Positions 1 through 9,946 of a stretch of 64,000 bases of DNA are shown here, piece after piece; position 1 is the stretch's first letter, and every line of letters starts with the position of its first letter. The translations under genes were made by a program, and so were the position numbers. The stretch is from Streptomyces humi (GTDB lineage Bacteria > Actinomycetota > Actinomycetes > Streptomycetales > Streptomycetaceae). The notes beneath the pieces were generated by a model that ran no database searches, was not told where the DNA came from, and worked only from the letters and a program-made list of their open reading frames with translations. The stretch lies in assembly GCF_001005085.2 (NCBI RefSeq), contig NZ_LBMU02000023.1, forward strand, positions 62,001 through 126,000, read 5' to 3'.

Positions 1-858
1 GACGCCGAGAAGGTACTGCAACGCCTGGACCGCGCCCTCGCCCTGATCGGCAAGGCCGCCGAGCACGCCCCGCGGCCCTACCGGATCGTCGTCCTCTCCG
101 ACCACGGGCAGAGCCCCGGTGAGACCTTCCGCACCCGCTACGGGCTCACCCTCGGCGACCTGGTCCGGGCCGGCTGCGGACTGCACGTGCCGAGGCGCGC
201 CGAGCGCACCCACAGCGGCACCGAGGCCCGCGCCGCCGTCCGGGCGGCCCTGCGCAGGCCGGTCGAGGAGGGAGGCGAGAAGCACCGGCCGACCCGCCAC
301 TCGGAACCGGTCGTGCTCGCCTCCGGCAACCTCGGCCTGGTCTCGTTCCCGGACGTTCCGCACCGGATGACCAAGGAGGAACTGGACGCCCGCCACCCGG
401 CGCTGCTCACCACCCTCGCCAACCACCCCGGCATCGGGTTCCTGCTGGTCCGCAGCGAGGAACACGGCGGGGTCGTGCTCGGCGCCCACGGCGCGGAGAT
501 CCCGCTGGACCGGCTGGACACCCGGCCGGGACCGCTGGCCGCCTTCGGGCCGGGCGCCGCGGACGCCGTCCGGCGCACCCACTCCTTTCCGCACACCGCC
601 GACATCATGGTCAACTCCTGGTACGACCCGGAGGACGGCGAGGTCCTGGCGTTCGAGGAGCAGATCGGCTCGCACGGCGGACTGGGCGGGGCGCAGGGCA
701 GGCCGTTCCTGCTGTCACCGTTCGCCGTGTCCGCGCCGGTGGCCGACGGCGAGGAGCTCGTCGGCGCCGAGTCCGTGCACCGCGTGCTGCGGCGCTGGCT
801 CCTGGAGGCGGACGGACCGCAGGTGCCGCTGCCCGAGGAGCAGGAGAAGGCCGCCTGA
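1..858 (+). CDS. alkaline-phosphatase-superfamily protein, 5'-truncated by window edge
   Basis: The reading frame is open from base 1, so the N-terminus lies outside the window; 285 codons plus stop are visible. An SDHGQS motif near the start of the visible part and a SHGGLGGAQ motif near the end resemble the C-terminal metal-binding Asp-His and His of type I phosphodiesterase/nucleotide pyrophosphatase (alkaline phosphatase superfamily) enzymes. The protein is probably a metal-dependent phosphoesterase or a membrane-anchored relative of one. No membrane segment is seen in the visible part, but the missing N-terminus could contain one. The substrate cannot be inferred. It ends 33 bases before the end of the convergent VOC gene. 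Confidence 0.7.
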   Translation, partial: DAEKVLQRLDRALALIGKAAEHAPRPYRIVVLSDHGQSPGETFRTRYGLTLGDLVRAGCGLHVPRRAERTHSGTEARAAVRAALRRPVEEGGEKHRPTRHSEPVVLASGNLGLVSFPDVPHRMTKEELDARHPALLTTLANHPGIGFLLVRSEEHGGVVLGAHGAEIPLDRLDTRPGPLAAFGPGAADAVRRTHSFPHTADIMVNSWYDPEDGEVLAFEEQIGSHGGLGGAQGRPFLLSPFAVSAPVADGEELVGAESVHRVLRRWLLEADGPQVPLPEEQEKAA

Positions 859-890
859 CGCGCCGCGTCCACCGGCCGCCCGGCACACCC

Positions 891-1244
891 TCAGGCGGGC
901 TGCCACAGTTCGATCCGGTTGCCCTCGGGGTCGGTGACCCAGCCGAACCGGCCGACGCCCGTCATCTCCTGCGTCTCCTCGGCCACGTCCGCACCCCTGG
1001 CGCGCAGTTGCGCGAGCATCGCGTCCAGGTCGCGGACCCGGAAGTTCAGCATGGTCCGCTGGGACGGGGACCCGAAGTAGTCGGTGCCGGACTCGAAGGT
1101 CGCGAACACGGTCGGCCCGGTCTCCTGCCGCCACAGCCCGTGGTCGTCGGCGTCCAGCCCCAGACAGTCGCGGTACCACGCCTTCAGGGCCGCCTGGTCG
1201 GCGGCCCGCAGGAAGTACCCGCCGATGCCAAGCACACGTTCCAT
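891..1244 (-). CDS. VOC (glyoxalase/bleomycin-resistance fold) family protein
   Basis: A 117-residue protein of the typical single-domain VOC length. It begins MERVLGIGGYFLRA and contains the family's terminal signature VTDPEGNRIELWQP, in which the Glu is normally a metal ligand. The start at 1244 is chosen because the conserved first beta strand (GIGGYFLRA) begins immediately after it; a longer upstream frame exists but runs through low-complexity repeat DNA. Members are dioxygenases, isomerases or resistance proteins that act on small molecules, and nothing here specifies the substrate. The gene is divergent from the MoxR gene and convergent with the upstream phosphoesterase. Confidence 0.75.
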   Translation of the reverse strand: MERVLGIGGYFLRAADQAALKAWYRDCLGLDADDHGLWRQETGPTVFATFESGTDYFGSPSQRTMLNFRVRDLDAMLAQLRARGADVAEETQEMTGVGRFGWVTDPEGNRIELWQPA

Positions 1245-1360
1245 GCCGCCATCCTGCCAGGGCACCGGCCGGCGGCACCGCCGCCACCGCGGCCGGACCG
1301 CCGATAAATCAGCTGCGTCCGGCGCGCTCCCGAACCACACTGTTCGAGTCGCGGAACCCC

Positions 1361-1377
1361 TCGAAGGGCCCCTTCGA
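1361..1377. promoter_or_regulatory. perfect inverted repeat upstream of the MoxR operon
   Basis: TCGAAGGGCCCCTTCGA is a perfect palindrome with 8-base arms around one central base. It lies between the divergent VOC gene and the MoxR gene, immediately 5' of the 13-bp tandem array. It could be an operator or an mRNA hairpin; the sequence alone does not decide. Confidence 0.4.
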
Positions 1378-1387
1378 AGGGCCGCTG

Positions 1388-1464
1388 TGCAACACCCCTT
1401 TGCAACACCCCTGTGCAACACCCCTTTGCAACACCCCTTCGGAACACCCCTTCGGAACACCCCC
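1388..1464 (+). repeat. 13-bp tandem repeat, six units, in the MoxR leader
   Basis: The unit TGCAACACCCCTT is repeated at 1388, 1401, 1414 and 1427, followed by two diverged units beginning CGGAACACCCC at 1440 and 1453. The array ends one base before the AAGGAG ribosome binding site (1465-1470) of the MoxR gene. Because 13 is not a multiple of three, the array does not encode a regular peptide repeat, and together with the downstream RBS this argues that it is untranslated leader. Confidence 0.85.
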
Positions 1465-1477
1465 AAGGAGCAGCCTC

Positions 1478-2539
1478 TTGCAGGCAGCCGTCACCGTCAC
1501 GCCCTCCCGCATCCCCGAACTCCTCCTCGGTCTCGCCACCGTCCGGCCCGTCTTCCTCTGGGGCGCGCCCGGCATCGGGAAGTCCTCCCTGGTACGGGAG
1601 TTCGCCGAATCGCTGGGTCTGGAGTGCGTGAGCCTGCTGGGTACGCAGCTCGCGCCCGAGGACCTGATCGGGGTCCCGCAGATCCGCGACGGCCGGTCGG
1701 TCTTCTGCCCGCCCGAGGCCATCGCCCGCGACGAGCCGTACTGCCTCTTCCTGGACGAGCTGAACGCGGCCACCCCCGACGTGCAGAAGGCGTTCTACTC
1801 GCTGATCCTGGACCGCCGCATCGGGAACTACGAACTGCCCAAGGGGTCGATCGTGATCGGTGCCGGCAACCGGGCCACCGACAACGCCCTCGCCCGGCCC
1901 ATCGCCTCCGCCCTGGTCAACCGTCTGGCCCACGTCCATTTGGAGGCCTCCGCGCACGACTGGCTGGCCTGGGCCGCCGGGAACGGCATCCACCCGTGGA
2001 TCCTGGACCACCTCACCGACCGGCCCGACCACCTGTGGTCCAAGCCGCCGAAGACCGAGGAGCCGTTCTCCACCCCGCGCTCCTGGCACATGCTCTCCGA
2101 CGCCCTGCACTCCTTCGGCCGCGACCTCGACGAGACCACGCTGCGGATCCTCGCCCACGGCACGCTCACCCCCGCGCACGCGACCGCGTTCTGCGGCTAC
2201 GTCAAGATCGTGCGCAGCCGGTTCGGGATCGAGGCGATCCTCAAGGGCGACGCCGGCTGGCCGCACCGCGTCGAGGACCGCGACCTGCTGTACTACCTCG
2301 CCGAGTCCTTCCGCGGCCGGCTGGTGAAGGAACTCCCCGCCGCCAAGGAGCACATGTCCGCGAACGGCCGGGGGACCGCCTACCGCGCCAAGTCGCTGCT
2401 GGTGCAGCTCGCCGAGATCTCCGTCGAGGTCGCCCAGACCGTCATCGCCGCCGACGCCGACGGCAACCCCGTGCTGCCCGCCTGGTTCCTGATCGAGGCG
2501 GCTCGTGACATGCCCCGGCTGGTGGAGGCCCGGCGATGA
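1478..2539 (+). CDS. MoxR-type AAA+ ATPase
   Basis: A 353-residue AAA ATPase with a Walker A GAPGIGKSS (residues 29-37) and a Walker B CLFLDELNA. MoxR ATPases act as chaperones or metal-insertion factors together with VWA-domain partners. The start is TTG at 1478: AAGGAG lies 7 bases upstream, while in-frame ATG codons further up fall inside the 13-bp repeat array. Its stop overlaps the start of the downstream VWA/metallopeptidase gene by 4 bases (ATGA), so the two are translationally coupled and very likely work as a pair. The client protein is unknown. Confidence 0.88.
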   Translation: MQAAVTVTPSRIPELLLGLATVRPVFLWGAPGIGKSSLVREFAESLGLECVSLLGTQLAPEDLIGVPQIRDGRSVFCPPEAIARDEPYCLFLDELNAATPDVQKAFYSLILDRRIGNYELPKGSIVIGAGNRATDNALARPIASALVNRLAHVHLEASAHDWLAWAAGNGIHPWILDHLTDRPDHLWSKPPKTEEPFSTPRSWHMLSDALHSFGRDLDETTLRILAHGTLTPAHATAFCGYVKIVRSRFGIEAILKGDAGWPHRVEDRDLLYYLAESFRGRLVKELPAAKEHMSANGRGTAYRAKSLLVQLAEISVEVAQTVIAADADGNPVLPAWFLIEAARDMPRLVEARR

Positions 2540-4350
2540 GCCGGTCCACCGCCCGCAAGGAGCAGCAGAAGCAACAGCGGAAGGACCCGGCGGCGGAGGC
2601 CTTCGCCGCCGGTGTGGAGCTGCTGCGCGCCAACCCGGCGCTGCGCGCGGTGGAGTTCACCATCTGCCGGCACGAGAAGTGCGAACTCGCCCCCCACGAA
2701 GGGCTGGTACGGGCCGACTCCGACGGCGTGCTGCACGCGCACGCCACCCGGCGGGCCGAACCCGAGGCCTGGGCGTGGGCGTTGGCACACTGCACCATCC
2801 ACCTCGGCTTCGGCCACCTGCCCGCCGCCACCGGCCCGCGCACCCAGCCCGACCGCTACGACCTCGCCGCCCGCTGCACCGTCGTCAACCGTTTCCTGGA
2901 GTCCTTCCCGGTCGGCGAGGCGCCGGACCACCTGCCCCCGTCGTACCCGGACGGCGACGAGGAGCAGCTGGCCGCCCGCTGGCGTCGCGCGGGCGGTGTC
3001 CCGGCCGCCTACGAGCGCGGCGGGACCAACGGCGGCGAGCCCGACCAGCTGCTGCTCACCTGGAACCAGTGGGCCGGTCAAGTGCCGGACTGGCAGCTCG
3101 GGTTCGCGCACGCGCTGACCCGCACCATGTCCCGTGCGATGGACCTGGCCGGCGGCCGCCGCACCTCCATGACCGGCCCGCCGACCCCGCTGCGCCCCTG
3201 GGAGCGCGCGCTGAGCTGGTTCGTCTCCTCCTATCCGCTGCTCGGCGGCATCGCGGCCGGGATCAAACTGGTCGCGGACGCCGAACTGGCCCGCGCCCAC
3301 GACATCGCCGTCGCCGCCGTCGACCCCGAGGCCGGCGAGATCTACGTGAACCCGCTGCGCACGATGGACGACGAGGAGTGGCGGTTCGTCCTAGCCCACG
3401 AGATGCTGCACGCCGCCCTGCGCCACGGCGACCGCCAGGGCGGCCGCGACCCGTACCTCTTCAACGTCGCCTGCGACTACGTCATCAACGGCTGGCTGGT
3501 CGAGATGCAGGTCGGCACCATGCCCGAGGGACTGCTGTACGACCCCGCGCTCAAGGACCTCTCGGCGGAGGAGGTGTACGACCGGATCGCCGGCGACCTG
3601 CGGCGGCTGCGCCGGCTGGCCACCCTGCGCGGCAAGGGGCGCGGCGATGTGCTGGGCGCGCCCATCGGGCCGCCCGGCGCCGGTGTCGACCTCGACGAGT
3701 TCTACCGCCGGGGCCTCGGCCAGGGCCTCGACCTGCACCGGGCGCAGGGCCGCGGCCTCCTGCCCGGTGGCCTCGTCGAGGAGATCCGTGCGCTCAGCCA
3801 CCCGCCGCTGCCCTGGGACGCCCGACTCGCCCGCTGGTTCGACGAGTTCGTGCCCCGGCCGGTGCCCGTACGGTCGTACGCCCGGCCCTCGCGCCGTCAG
3901 TCGTCCACCCCCGACATCCCGCGCGCCGGCCGGTACTTCCCGCCCGAGGAGGTGGCCCGCTGCACCTTCGGCGTGGTCCTCGACACCTCCGGTTCCATGG
4001 ACCGCACCCTGCTCGGCAAGGCCCTCGGTGCGATCGCCTCCTACGCCGGGTCCCGTGACGTCCCGGCCGCCCGGGTCGTCTTCTGCGACGTGGTGCCCCA
4101 TGACGCCGGGTATCTTCCGGTCACCGAGATCGCGGGCCGGGTCCGGGTGCACGGGCGCGGCGGCACCGTCCTCCAGCCCGGCGTCGACCTGTTGCACCGC
4201 GCCGAGGACTTCCCTCCCACCGCCCCGGTCCTGGTCATCACCGACGGCTGGTGCGACGTCCTGCGGGTCCGCCGCGAGCACGCCTACCTGATCCCGCAGG
4301 GCGCCCGCCTGCCCTTCGGTGCAAGGGGGCCGGTCTTCCGCGTGCACTGA
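2536..4350 (+). CDS. putative metallopeptidase with C-terminal VWA-like domain (DUF2201-type), MoxR partner
   Basis: A 604-residue cytoplasmic protein without a signal peptide. A zinc-peptidase HExxH motif is present (HEMLH, residues 288-292). The C-terminal part is VWA-like, with the MIDAS sequence DTSGSM beginning at Asp483. The charged N-terminus is rich in Lys and Gln. The ATGA overlap with the MoxR gene supports a MoxR-VWA chaperone pair. Whether the HExxH site cleaves peptides is unproven for this family. Substrate and physiological role are not evident; the OsmC and DnaK genes downstream hint at proteostasis or stress, but that is only context. Confidence 0.85.
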   Translation: MSRSTARKEQQKQQRKDPAAEAFAAGVELLRANPALRAVEFTICRHEKCELAPHEGLVRADSDGVLHAHATRRAEPEAWAWALAHCTIHLGFGHLPAATGPRTQPDRYDLAARCTVVNRFLESFPVGEAPDHLPPSYPDGDEEQLAARWRRAGGVPAAYERGGTNGGEPDQLLLTWNQWAGQVPDWQLGFAHALTRTMSRAMDLAGGRRTSMTGPPTPLRPWERALSWFVSSYPLLGGIAAGIKLVADAELARAHDIAVAAVDPEAGEIYVNPLRTMDDEEWRFVLAHEMLHAALRHGDRQGGRDPYLFNVACDYVINGWLVEMQVGTMPEGLLYDPALKDLSAEEVYDRIAGDLRRLRRLATLRGKGRGDVLGAPIGPPGAGVDLDEFYRRGLGQGLDLHRAQGRGLLPGGLVEEIRALSHPPLPWDARLARWFDEFVPRPVPVRSYARPSRRQSSTPDIPRAGRYFPPEEVARCTFGVVLDTSGSMDRTLLGKALGAIASYAGSRDVPAARVVFCDVVPHDAGYLPVTEIAGRVRVHGRGGTVLQPGVDLLHRAEDFPPTAPVLVITDGWCDVLRVRREHAYLIPQGARLPFGARGPVFRVH

Positions 4351-4407
4351 GCCGGGATGTGATCGGATGGGGTCCCGGAAACCGGTTCACCCCCGAAAGG
4401 AACAACC

Positions 4408-4833
4408 GTGGCTACCACGCGTACCGCACACACCGTCTGGGAAGGCAGCCTTACCGAGGGCAGCGGTGTCATCACCTTCGACTCCTCCAACATCGGCGAG
4501 CAGCCGGTCACGTGGGCCGCCCGCTCGCAGGAGGCGAACGGGAAGACCAGCCCGGAGGAGCTGATCGCGGCCGCCCACTCCAGCTGCTTCTCCATGGCCC
4601 TGTCGCACGCCCTGACCGGTGCCGGCACCCCGCCCACCAAGCTGGTCACCAACGCCGACGTCACCTTCCAGCCGGGCACCGGCATCACCGGCATCCACCT
4701 GACCGTCGAGGGCACCGTCCCCGGGCTCGACGCGGACGGCTTCACCGCCGCCGCCGAGGACGCCAAGAAGAACTGCCCGGTCAGCCAGGCCCTCACCGGC
4801 ACCACGATCACCCTGGACGCGAAGCTCGCCTGA
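4408..4833 (+). CDS. OsmC-family peroxiredoxin
   Basis: A 141-residue protein of the OsmC/Ohr family. The two redox cysteines occur in the expected contexts: [12 protein letters not shown] in the middle and [10 protein letters not shown] near the C-terminus. The family reduces organic hydroperoxides, with the first cysteine forming a sulfenate and the second resolving it. AAAGGAAC lies just upstream of the ATG. It follows the VWA gene by 57 bases on the same strand and has its own terminator downstream. Confidence 0.9.
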   Translation: MATTRTAHTVWEGSLTEGSGVITFDSSNIGEQPVTWAARSQEANGKTSPEELIAAAHSSCFSMALSHALTGAGTPPTKLVTNADVTFQPGTGITGIHLTVEGTVPGLDADGFTAAAEDAKKNCPVSQALTGTTITLDAKLA

Positions 4834-4847
4834 TCTCCGCCTCCCCT

Positions 4848-4880
4848 GGATGCCGCGTCCCGCTCCGGGGCGCGGCATCC
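4848..4880 (+). terminator. hairpin terminator after osmC
   Basis: GGATGCCGCG (4848-4857) pairs perfectly with CGCGGCATCC (4871-4880) over a 13-base GC-rich loop. It starts 14 bases after the OsmC stop and precedes the dnaK promoter region. No U-tract follows, as is common in Streptomyces. Confidence 0.7.
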
Positions 4881-4900
4881 GTGTTCCCGGGGTACCCGGC

Positions 4901-4930
4901 ATTGACAACGGCCCGCTCAAGTTTTGTGCT
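4901..4930 (+). promoter_or_regulatory. dnaK promoter with HAIR-like element
   Basis: TTGACA (4902-4907) is a perfect -35 box; 17 bases further lies TGTGCT (4925-4930), a weak -10. Overlapping it, ATTGACA, seven spacer bases and GCTCAAG (4901-4921) match the HspR-associated HAIR consensus CTTGAGT-N7-ACTCAAG at 10 of 14 positions, with the right half 6 of 7. HspR autorepression of dnaK operons through HAIR is established in Streptomyces; its use at this locus is inferred. Confidence 0.45.
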
Positions 4931-4966
4931 GGAGTCGGGGAAGCGCCCGGGTGGAAGGGGACGGAC

Positions 4967-6817
<1,851 letters not shown>

Positions 6818-6841
6818 GCACCGCCGAAGCCCACCATCGCG

Positions 6842-7127
6842 GCTGACCACCGTCGCGGCGGGAAGAGGTGGGTGGCTGATCGCCGTCGTGGCGGGATGAG
6901 GTGGGTGGTTGGTCGTCGTCGTGAAGGAACGGGATGGTGGCTGACCACCGTCGCGGCGGGATGAGGTGGGTGACTGATCACCGTCGCGGCGGGAACAGGC
7001 GGGTGATTGATCGCCGTCGTGGCGGGATGAGGTGGGTGGTCGGTCGGCGTCGTGAAGGAACGGGATGGTGGCTGGTCACCGTCGTGGCGGGAAGGGACGG
7101 GTGGTTGATCGGCGTGTGGGGTGGGTG
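6842..7127 (+). repeat. 33-bp degenerate minisatellite, about nine units
   Basis: Units begin near 6842, 6875, 6908, 6940, 6973, 7006, 7039, 7071 and 7104. The core reads GATCgCCGTCGTGGCGGGA followed by TGAGGTGGGTG with substitutions. Units three and seven are 32 bp and share a distinct ending (GAAGGAACGGGATGGTG), showing a higher-order duplication of four units (131 bp). The array fills the gap between the 3' ends of dnaK and narI and stops two bases short of the narI stop codon. Confidence 0.9.
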
Positions 7128-7128
7128 G

Positions 7129-7851
7129 CTAGCGGTGGGGGGTTTCCCAGCCTCGGCGGTCCGGGCGGGGGCCCAGTTGTCTCGGGTCCCTGCTGCGGTA
7201 CACGACGTACGGGCGGAAGAGGTACTGGAGCGGCGCGCTGAACATGTGGACCAGGCGGGTGTAGGGGACCAGGGCGATCAGGACCAGGCCGACGACCGCG
7301 TGGACCTGGTAGAGGACCGGCACGCCGGTCATCAGGTCCGTCCTCGGACGCAGCGTGAACAGACTGCGGGCCCAGGGCGCGATCGTCCGCCGGTAGTCGT
7401 AGCCGTCACCGGAGGCGTGCGTGAGTTTGGCCGTCATGCCCAGCACGATCGCGGCGACCAGGAACAGGTACATCGCCTTGTCGTTGGCGGTCGTGGCCCG
7501 GAAGACGGGCGCCCGGGTACGGCGGCGGTAGATCAGCAGGGCCAGACCCGCGACCGTCAGGGCGCCCGCGAACGTACCGCCGTAGAGGGAGAACAGGTGG
7601 TACGTGTGCTCGCTCGCGCCGACCGCGTCCGTCCAGGACGCCGGCACGAACAGGCCGACGACATGGCCCGCCAGGACGAACAGGATGCCGTAGTGGAACG
7701 CGGGCGAGGCGACGTTCAGCAGCTTCGACTCGTAGACCTGGGACGAGCGGGTCGTCCAGCCGTACTTGTCGTAGCGGTACCGCCAGACCAGTCCCGCCAC
7801 CAGGAGCGCGCAGGCCACGTAGGGCAGGGCGCCCCACAGGAGCGTGGTCAT
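7129..7851 (-). CDS. narI: respiratory nitrate reductase gamma subunit (cytochrome b)
   Basis: A 240-residue integral membrane protein with about five hydrophobic segments, of the usual NarI length. It carries the two b hemes that oxidise (mena)quinol and pass electrons to NarH. Conserved histidines are seen in the first membrane helix block (FHYGILFVLAGHVVG) and near the end (YQVHAVVGLVL ... RLVHMFSAP). The start at 7851 overlaps the narJ stop by 4 bases. It is last in narGHJI, and its stop lies next to the 33-bp minisatellite. Confidence 0.93.
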   Translation of the reverse strand: MTTLLWGALPYVACALLVAGLVWRYRYDKYGWTTRSSQVYESKLLNVASPAFHYGILFVLAGHVVGLFVPASWTDAVGASEHTYHLFSLYGGTFAGALTVAGLALLIYRRRTRAPVFRATTANDKAMYLFLVAAIVLGMTAKLTHASGDGYDYRRTIAPWARSLFTLRPRTDLMTGVPVLYQVHAVVGLVLIALVPYTRLVHMFSAPLQYLFRPYVVYRSRDPRQLGPRPDRRGWETPHR

Positions 7852-8342
7852 CGGCGCGCCCCGGTGGGCGTGGGCGGCAGCGCGGCGCAGACCGCGTCCA
7901 GGACACACGCGTAGGGAGTGCCGAAGTCGGTGAGCCGGCACCGGAGCTGGTCCAGGCAGGCACGGTGCTCGGTGAGCAGGTCCGTGTTGCCGGTGCGGGC
8001 CGTGAACTCCAGTACCGCGGGCAGGAAGTCCGGCAGTTCCTCGCCGGTGAACTCCATGCCGTACGCCTTGTAGACGTCCTTGAACCGCACCAGGGACATG
8101 CCACGGCGGCGGGTGTCGCCGTCCTGCCACCAGCTGAGGTAGAGGCTGTGCCGGTTCTTGAAGTCGAAGACCTGTACGTAGTGCGCGGCCAGCTCCTGCC
8201 GTGGGGTCACCGTCGCGTGGTCGGTGAACTCCCGCAGCTGCGGGGCGGCTTCGCGCAGCAGCGGCAGCCGGGCGATGAAGTCGTCGTCCGGGTAGGTCAG
8301 ACAGAGCGCCGCCGCCTGGTAGAACACCGCGTCCGAGGGCAT
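7848..8342 (-). CDS. narJ: nitrate reductase molybdenum cofactor assembly chaperone
   Basis: A 164-residue soluble protein of the NarJ/TorD chaperone family, recognised by CLTYPDDDF near the start, the central HYVQVFDF(K)NRHSLYLSW segment and the EELPDFLPAVLEF helix. NarJ holds apo-NarG while the molybdenum cofactor is inserted and before docking to NarI. At 164 residues it is shorter than E. coli NarJ. Its start shares one base with the narH stop (TGATG) and its stop overlaps narI. Confidence 0.93.
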   Translation of the reverse strand: MPSDAVFYQAAALCLTYPDDDFIARLPLLREAAPQLREFTDHATVTPRQELAAHYVQVFDFKNRHSLYLSWWQDGDTRRRGMSLVRFKDVYKAYGMEFTGEELPDFLPAVLEFTARTGNTDLLTEHRACLDQLRCRLTDFGTPYACVLDAVCAALPPTPTGARR

Positions 8343-9946
8343 CAGTCCTCCTTCGCCTCGTCGGGAGTGTCGGCGGTCTGCCGTCTGCGCAGGATGTGGA
8401 AGTTCTCCACCGACACCAGAGGGAGCAGTTTGCGTCCCGAGTCCTGGCCGAAAGGCCCGTCGCCGCCCATGCCGGGGCCGCCGTCGTGGTCGAGGCTGCA
8501 CCCCTGGGGCAGCGCGGACTCCTCCAGGCGGCGTGCGTCGCCGACGGCCGCCGTCGGGATCACGTACCGGTCCTCGTACTTGGCGATCGCCAGCAGCCGG
8601 TACATCGTCTCGATCTCCTCCGGGGACATCCCGACGGCCGCGGGGATCCGCGTGTCGGGCTCCTCGCCGAGGTTGAGCGAGCGCATGTGGGAGCGCATCG
8701 CCGCGAGCTTCTCCAGCGACGCCCGGACCGGGCCGATGTCGCCGGCCGTGAACATCTCGGCCAGGTACTCGAGGGGGATGCGCAGCGTGTCGATCGCTGC
8801 GAAGAGGTTGCCGGCGTCCTCGCCGTCGTGACCGGTCTCCGACAGGGCGTCCACGACGGGGGACAGCGGCGGGATGTACCAGACCATCGGCATGGTGCGG
8901 TACTCCGGGTGCAGGGGCAGGGCGACCCGGTACTCGCTGATCAGCGCGCGGACGGGGGAGCGGCGGGCCGCCTCCATCCAGTCGTACGGGATGCCCGCGG
9001 CCTCGCAGGCATGCTGCACGCCGGGATCGTGCGGGTCGAGGAACACCCCCAACTGGGCCTCGTACAGGGCCTTCTCGTCCTTGGTCTCGGCGGCCGCCGT
9101 CACCCGGTCCGCGTCGTAGAGGACGACCCCGAGATAGCGCAGCCGCCCCACGCAGGTCTCCGAGCAGACCGTCGGCAGACCGACCTCGATCCGCGGATAG
9201 CACAGCGTGCACTTCTCGGCCTTGCCGGTGGCGTGGTTGAAGTAGACCTTCTTGTACGGGCATCCGGTCACGCACATCCGCCAGCCCCGGCAGTGGTCCT
9301 GGTCGACCAGGACGATGCCGTCCTCGGCCCGCTTGTACATCGCCCCGGACGGGCAGGAGGCCACGCACGACGGGTTGAGGCAGTGCTCGCAGATTCGAGG
9401 CAGGTAGAACATGAAGGTCTGCTCGAACTCGAACCGCACCTTGTCGGCGGCCTGCCGGCGGGTGCGTTCGACCATCGGGTCCAGGTCGCCGTGGGCGGGT
9501 GCCCCGGCCAGGTTGTCGTCCCAGTTCGAGGACCACTCGATCTTCATCGGTCTGCCGTCGAGCTGCGAGACCGGGCGGGCCACCGGGTAGTCGTCGCCGA
9601 GCGGGGCGTCGGTGAGGTTCCGGTACTCGTACGTCCAGGGCTCGTAGTAGTCCTTGATCTCCGGGAGCCGCGGGTTGGAGAAGATCCCGGCGAGCTTGTG
9701 CAGCCGCCCGCCGGCCTTCAGTCTCAGTGCCCCGCGCCGGTTCAGCTCCCAGCCGCCACGCCAGGTCTCCTGGTCCTCGTACCGGCGCGGATACCCCTGC
9801 CCCGGGCGCGTCTCGACGTTGTTGAACCAGACGTACTCCATGCCCCGCCGGTTGGTCCACGCCTGTTTGCAGGTGACCGAACAGGTGTGGCAGCCGATGC
9901 ACTTGTCGAGGTTCATGACCATCGCGATCTGGGCCATCGGACGCAT
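8342..9946 (-). CDS. narH: respiratory nitrate reductase beta subunit (Fe-S)
   Basis: A 534-residue electron-transfer subunit. The first ferredoxin cluster motif is CIGCHTCSVTCKQAW (from residue 16). Further Cys groups, CEHCLNPSCVASCPSGA and CRGWRMCVTGCPYKK, are typical of NarH; the Trp in CRGWRMC marks the position that gives NarH a [3Fe-4S] rather than a [4Fe-4S] cluster. It links NarI hemes to NarG. The start at 9946 shares one base with the narG stop (TGATG), so translation is coupled; an internal Met four codons later is an alternative. Confidence 0.95.
   Translation of the reverse strand: MRPMAQIAMVMNLDKCIGCHTCSVTCKQAWTNRRGMEYVWFNNVETRPGQGYPRRYEDQETWRGGWELNRRGALRLKAGGRLHKLAGIFSNPRLPEIKDYYEPWTYEYRNLTDAPLGDDYPVARPVSQLDGRPMKIEWSSNWDDNLAGAPAHGDLDPMVERTRRQAADKVRFEFEQTFMFYLPRICEHCLNPSCVASCPSGAMYKRAEDGIVLVDQDHCRGWRMCVTGCPYKKVYFNHATGKAEKCTLCYPRIEVGLPTVCSETCVGRLRYLGVVLYDADRVTAAAETKDEKALYEAQLGVFLDPHDPGVQHACEAAGIPYDWMEAARRSPVRALISEYRVALPLHPEYRTMPMVWYIPPLSPVVDALSETGHDGEDAGNLFAAIDTLRIPLEYLAEMFTAGDIGPVRASLEKLAAMRSHMRSLNLGEEPDTRIPAAVGMSPEEIETMYRLLAIAKYEDRYVIPTAAVGDARRLEESALPQGCSLDHDGGPGMGGDGPFGQDSGRKLLPLVSVENFHILRRRQTADTPDEAKED

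Noticed and set aside
1184..1477. N-terminal extension of MoxR encoded by the 13-bp repeats (ATG at 1400)
   Set aside because: The TTG at 1478 has an ideal AAGGAG site, and the repeat is not a multiple of three, so no conserved peptide would result.
6934..7914. Plus-strand frame through the 33-bp minisatellite into narI
   Set aside because: The only attractive part is the repeat-encoded 11-residue period. Downstream it is antisense to narI, and no start signal is seen.
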